A DNA stretch of 64,000 nucleotides from Hydractinia symbiolongicarpus (lineage: Eukaryota > Cnidaria > Hydrozoa > Anthoathecata > Hydractiniidae): the NCBI RefSeq assembly GCF_029227915.1, contig NC_079880.1, forward strand, positions 18,062,001 through 18,126,000, given 5' to 3'. The notes under the pieces were generated by a model. The model was not told the origin of the DNA and ran no database searches. It saw only the letters and a list, made by a program, of their open reading frames with translations. Shown one piece after another: positions 61,345 to 64,000 of the stretch (position 1 is its first letter; each line of letters opens with the position of its first letter). Made by a program: the position numbers and the translations under genes.

Positions 61345-64000
61345 CGGGAGCGTATGAGGGAAAAATAGTCTTTTTGCACGTGCGAGTCAAGCTCATCTCT
61401 ACGAGAGAGCCTTTGCTGGGATGCGGATCTTTGCCGGATTGGTTGCGGGGTAAAAGGTGTATATACAGTTTTGACAAAGACGACGAAAGAACCCATAGCC
61501 TGTGCTTATGGAGATGCCTCGCGGTGCACTATCGGGGAGAACGAAAGCAGCGCGAAAAATACATCACGCGGGAAGCTCTCAAACTGGCACGCGAGTACTA
61601 CGAAGACTCCAAGCTAAAGCGTGAAGAGGTGCGTGCCACGAAGCTCGTGGACTTTGAGGGTATCGTTAAACGATTTAAGATCAACATCAGTGTTTTTAAA
61701 CCCAAGACAAACTCCGACAAAGCACCATGGCGGCTCGTCTATGGTCAGAATCAGCACGAGGAGGGGTTGGACACGATCAACCTCGGTATGCTGGATGGTC
61801 ACTGCTTCTACATCAAAAAGATATATGTTTCGATTTGGGGTTGGGAATGCGAGGCCTGCACCCAAATATTCACACAAGCCTGCCACCTCACGAGACACAA
61901 GAAGAACGAATGCGAAGGCGTCAAGACGACGATTAGATGCAAAGGCGAAAAAGTCAAACGCATGCCGAGCCAGTCCGAGAAAGTCTTTTACGAAAAGGAT
62001 GGCTTCAGCGGCGTGTCAATAGTTAGAAGCAATGTCAAAAAAGACGGGGAGACATACACATACACCACGCGCTCTGTGGGCACGGTGGAGAACACGGGAT
62101 TAAGTGCGGGTACCACAAGACCGATTTCTACAGAATCGACGGGTACGAGCCTCAGACCAAAACAGTCTACGAGTATTTCGGCTGTAAATGGCACGGATGC
62201 CCTGTCAACCGAGAAGAACCAACGTAGATAAGAATAATCTCAAGCTCACGCTGTTTAAAGAAGATTATATCCGAAAACGTGGCTACACTATGGTCAGTAC
62301 CTGGGAGTGCGACAACCCACAGTAAAATCAAGAGGTGCTTCGGGAACAGATTTCGGCCCTACCGTCATTACATCTGTTTTGATTTTGAAGCCCTTTATTC
62401 ACCTTTGCACCAAAGGCAAACAGCCAATCTAACATATATCTCGGAACATATCCCCGTGAGTGTTGCGGTTCACGATAGCTTGCGCTAAAGACCAATATTC
62501 ATCGAGCATGATGATCCCAAGGTCTTGGTTAAGCGGTTCGTTGAGGAGCTGGAGAAAAGACGGACCCTTATCGTCGCGGAAGTTGAGAGGTGTGTACCGA
62601 AGCCCAAGGATTTTGAGATGCTCCCCGATCTTAAGCGGGAAGCTTGGGACGAGTGGGTTAACAAGTGGCTGTGATTGGTTTTAATAGCGGAAAGTATGAT
62701 ATTAACCTAATCAAGCGGTATTTTGTTGAGCAAATTACTGAAGACGATGAGAAAATTAACGTGGCTAAAAAAGATAATGACTACATGTTCCTCACAACCC
62801 CGAAGTTCAAATTCCTTCATATCAAAAACTCTCTTATCTCGCACCCGGGATGAGTTACGCCGGATGGTGCAAGTCTCTGGAATGTGGGCTCGAAAAGCTC
62901 GTATTCCCTTAGGAATGCTTAACGGCCTACGACAAGCTGAACCACGTAGGCCCCGTCAAGCACGAGGACTTCTATAGTAGTCTTAGCGGGGGAAACACAA
63001 TCTCGCCCGAGGGGTACGAGCTATTCCGGGGAGAGTTTTACAAGCGAAGCTGTATAACTATGTTGGATTGGCTGCGTGAGTACAACCTACCCAACGTAGA
63101 ACCCTTTATCGAAGCTATCAACAAGACGAGGCAGCAGTACTACGTCGACGAGATTGACATACTAAAGGATGCTGTTAGCATTCCGGGCGTGTCGATGAGA
63201 TACGTCTTGAACAAATCTCTACGATTGAACCCCGGGTTAGAGCTTTACGCTCCGAAGGATCCCTGCAAGTGCAAGTGTAAGGATAAATGCTCCAAAACCC
63301 GGTGCAAGGTCTGTAAAGAGGTTCAAAAAACCTGTATGGAGTGCACAAAAAATTAGGCCTACGATCTCTTGCGAACGGGGATGGTTGATGGTCCAGCGAT
63401 CGTCTTTTGCCGGTACCACGAGAGGGATGTGACGGGTATCAGATCGCACCCATACGACGAACCTCATAAGTGCAAGACCATTCTCGGATACGACGCGAAC
63501 ATGCTCTATCCGGGTACCCTGCTGGAAGATTTTCCCTTGCGGAAAGGAAAAGCTGATTAAAATGGCAGACCCCGTTGAGGGTTTGGAGGCTCTGGAGCAA
63601 GGTGTTCTAGAGGGCGGGCTATTCGGGTTTGCACAAGTTGATATAGAAGTCCCCCAAGAGCTGTACGACAAGTTCAGCGGAATGTCTTCGCTATTTGTGG
63701 TTAAGGAGATACCCGACGTTCAAATCCCCGAGCACATGCACGAGTACTTGACCAAGACGGGGTGCAAGCGTGTTCCCGGAACCTAAAAGCTCTTGGGTTT
63801 AATGAAAGACGAAAAGATCTTGTTGTACATACCCGTGCTAAAATGGTACCTCGAGCACGGTTTTAAAGTCACCGAGGTAAACACTTCGCGTGGTTCCCCG
63901 AGGAGATTGCCGATGCGCGACGACAAGCGTATCGCTGCAGATACGGCAAAGTTGAAGGGTAACTCTTTCTACGGGAAGATGATTGAGGACTTGGCGAGGC
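61345..64000 (+). pseudogene. polB: Protein-primed family B DNA polymerase (Polinton), 3' end outside window
   Basis: Continues PolB after the LINE. Segments in order: LLGCGSLPDWLRG and CLWRCLAVHY (about 61410-61530); a C2H2-like finger (CEACTQIFTQACHLTRHKKNEC, 61852-61912); EYFGCKWHGCP in another frame near 62170, an endonuclease-like motif; exonuclease motif YICFDFEALY (about 62370) and GFNSGKYDINLI (about 62671); a cysteine-rich insert (CKCKCKDKC to CMEC, 63260-63345); motif A ILGYDANMLYP (about 63481-63513); motif B KLKGNSFYGKM at 63950-63985. At least five stops and several frameshifts. It would replicate the element from a terminal protein. Confidence 0.85.

Larger units (their letters stand above)
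47690..64000. mobile_element. Polinton/Maverick (adintovirus-like) element, degenerate, one side
   Basis: G+C content rises at about 47.7 kb and genes become closely packed on both strands. The set of capsid protein homologue, packaging ATPase, retroviral-type integrase and protein-primed PolB is diagnostic of Polintons. The left terminus probably lies near 47.68 kb (a sequence starting AGTGTCATTC), but the matching inverted repeat is outside the window. Nearly every gene is broken, and PolB is split by a LINE. This is an old copy that cannot function. Confidence 0.85.

Noticed and set aside
61614-62022. Alternative frames on both strands inside PolB
   Set aside because: Only the frame with the zinc-finger and polymerase-type motifs matches a known family; the others are shadows.

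Overview
The window reads as AT-rich animal genomic DNA, most likely from a cnidarian. This inference rests on an intron-containing cadherin gene together with a dense and varied set of mobile elements: APE-type LINEs, a Ty3/gypsy element, DIRS-like remnants, piggyBac-, mariner- and Harbinger-like pieces, a tRNA-derived SINE and a large Polinton (Maverick/adintovirus-like) element. No ribosomal RNA, no bacterial-style operon and no CRISPR array is visible. The genus cannot be read from the sequence.

Layout. 0-5 kb: a long (AAT)n tract that forms the 3' tail of a minus-strand LINE carrying an NPGP (2A-like) motif. 5-13 kb: decayed DIRS-like material (two remnants, minus strand) and a TTAA-flanked piggyBac-like element holding a fragment of an LTR retroelement. 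13-27 kb: mainly non-coding AT-rich DNA with one more TTAA-flanked MITE and microsatellites. 27.4-31.4 kb: the one clear host gene, an eight-exon cadherin with a signal peptide, four cadherin repeats and a short hydrophobic C-terminus that looks like a GPI-anchor signal. 32.8-37.9 kb: a broken Ty3/gypsy element cut within its integrase by a second LINE; an LTR of the same family lies at 41.6 kb. 40.2-40.6 kb: a mariner-type MITE. 41.9-45.0 kb: a Harbinger N-terminal fragment and a DDE-like transposase remnant.

45.4-64 kb: virus-like DNA. Two small ORFs at 45.5-45.8 kb have the same TATA-next-to-ATG arrangement as genes of the large element that follows. From about 47.7 kb to the window end lies one side of a Polinton, visibly richer in G+C than its surroundings. 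Its genes include a major capsid protein homologue, packaging ATPase, retroviral-type integrase, BRO/MSV199-like protein, two zinc-ribbon proteins, several membrane or structural-like proteins and a protein-primed family B DNA polymerase. Almost all carry stops or frameshifts, so this copy is a fossil. Its polymerase gene is split by a LINE, which itself holds a tRNA-derived SINE, giving a readable order of three insertions.

How the genes fit together: apart from the cadherin, an adhesion protein that would sit on the outer cell surface, nearly every coding signal serves mobile-element replication. In the Polinton, PolB would copy the genome, integrase would insert it, the ATPase would package it and the capsid and membrane proteins would form the particle; none of that can work from this copy as read.
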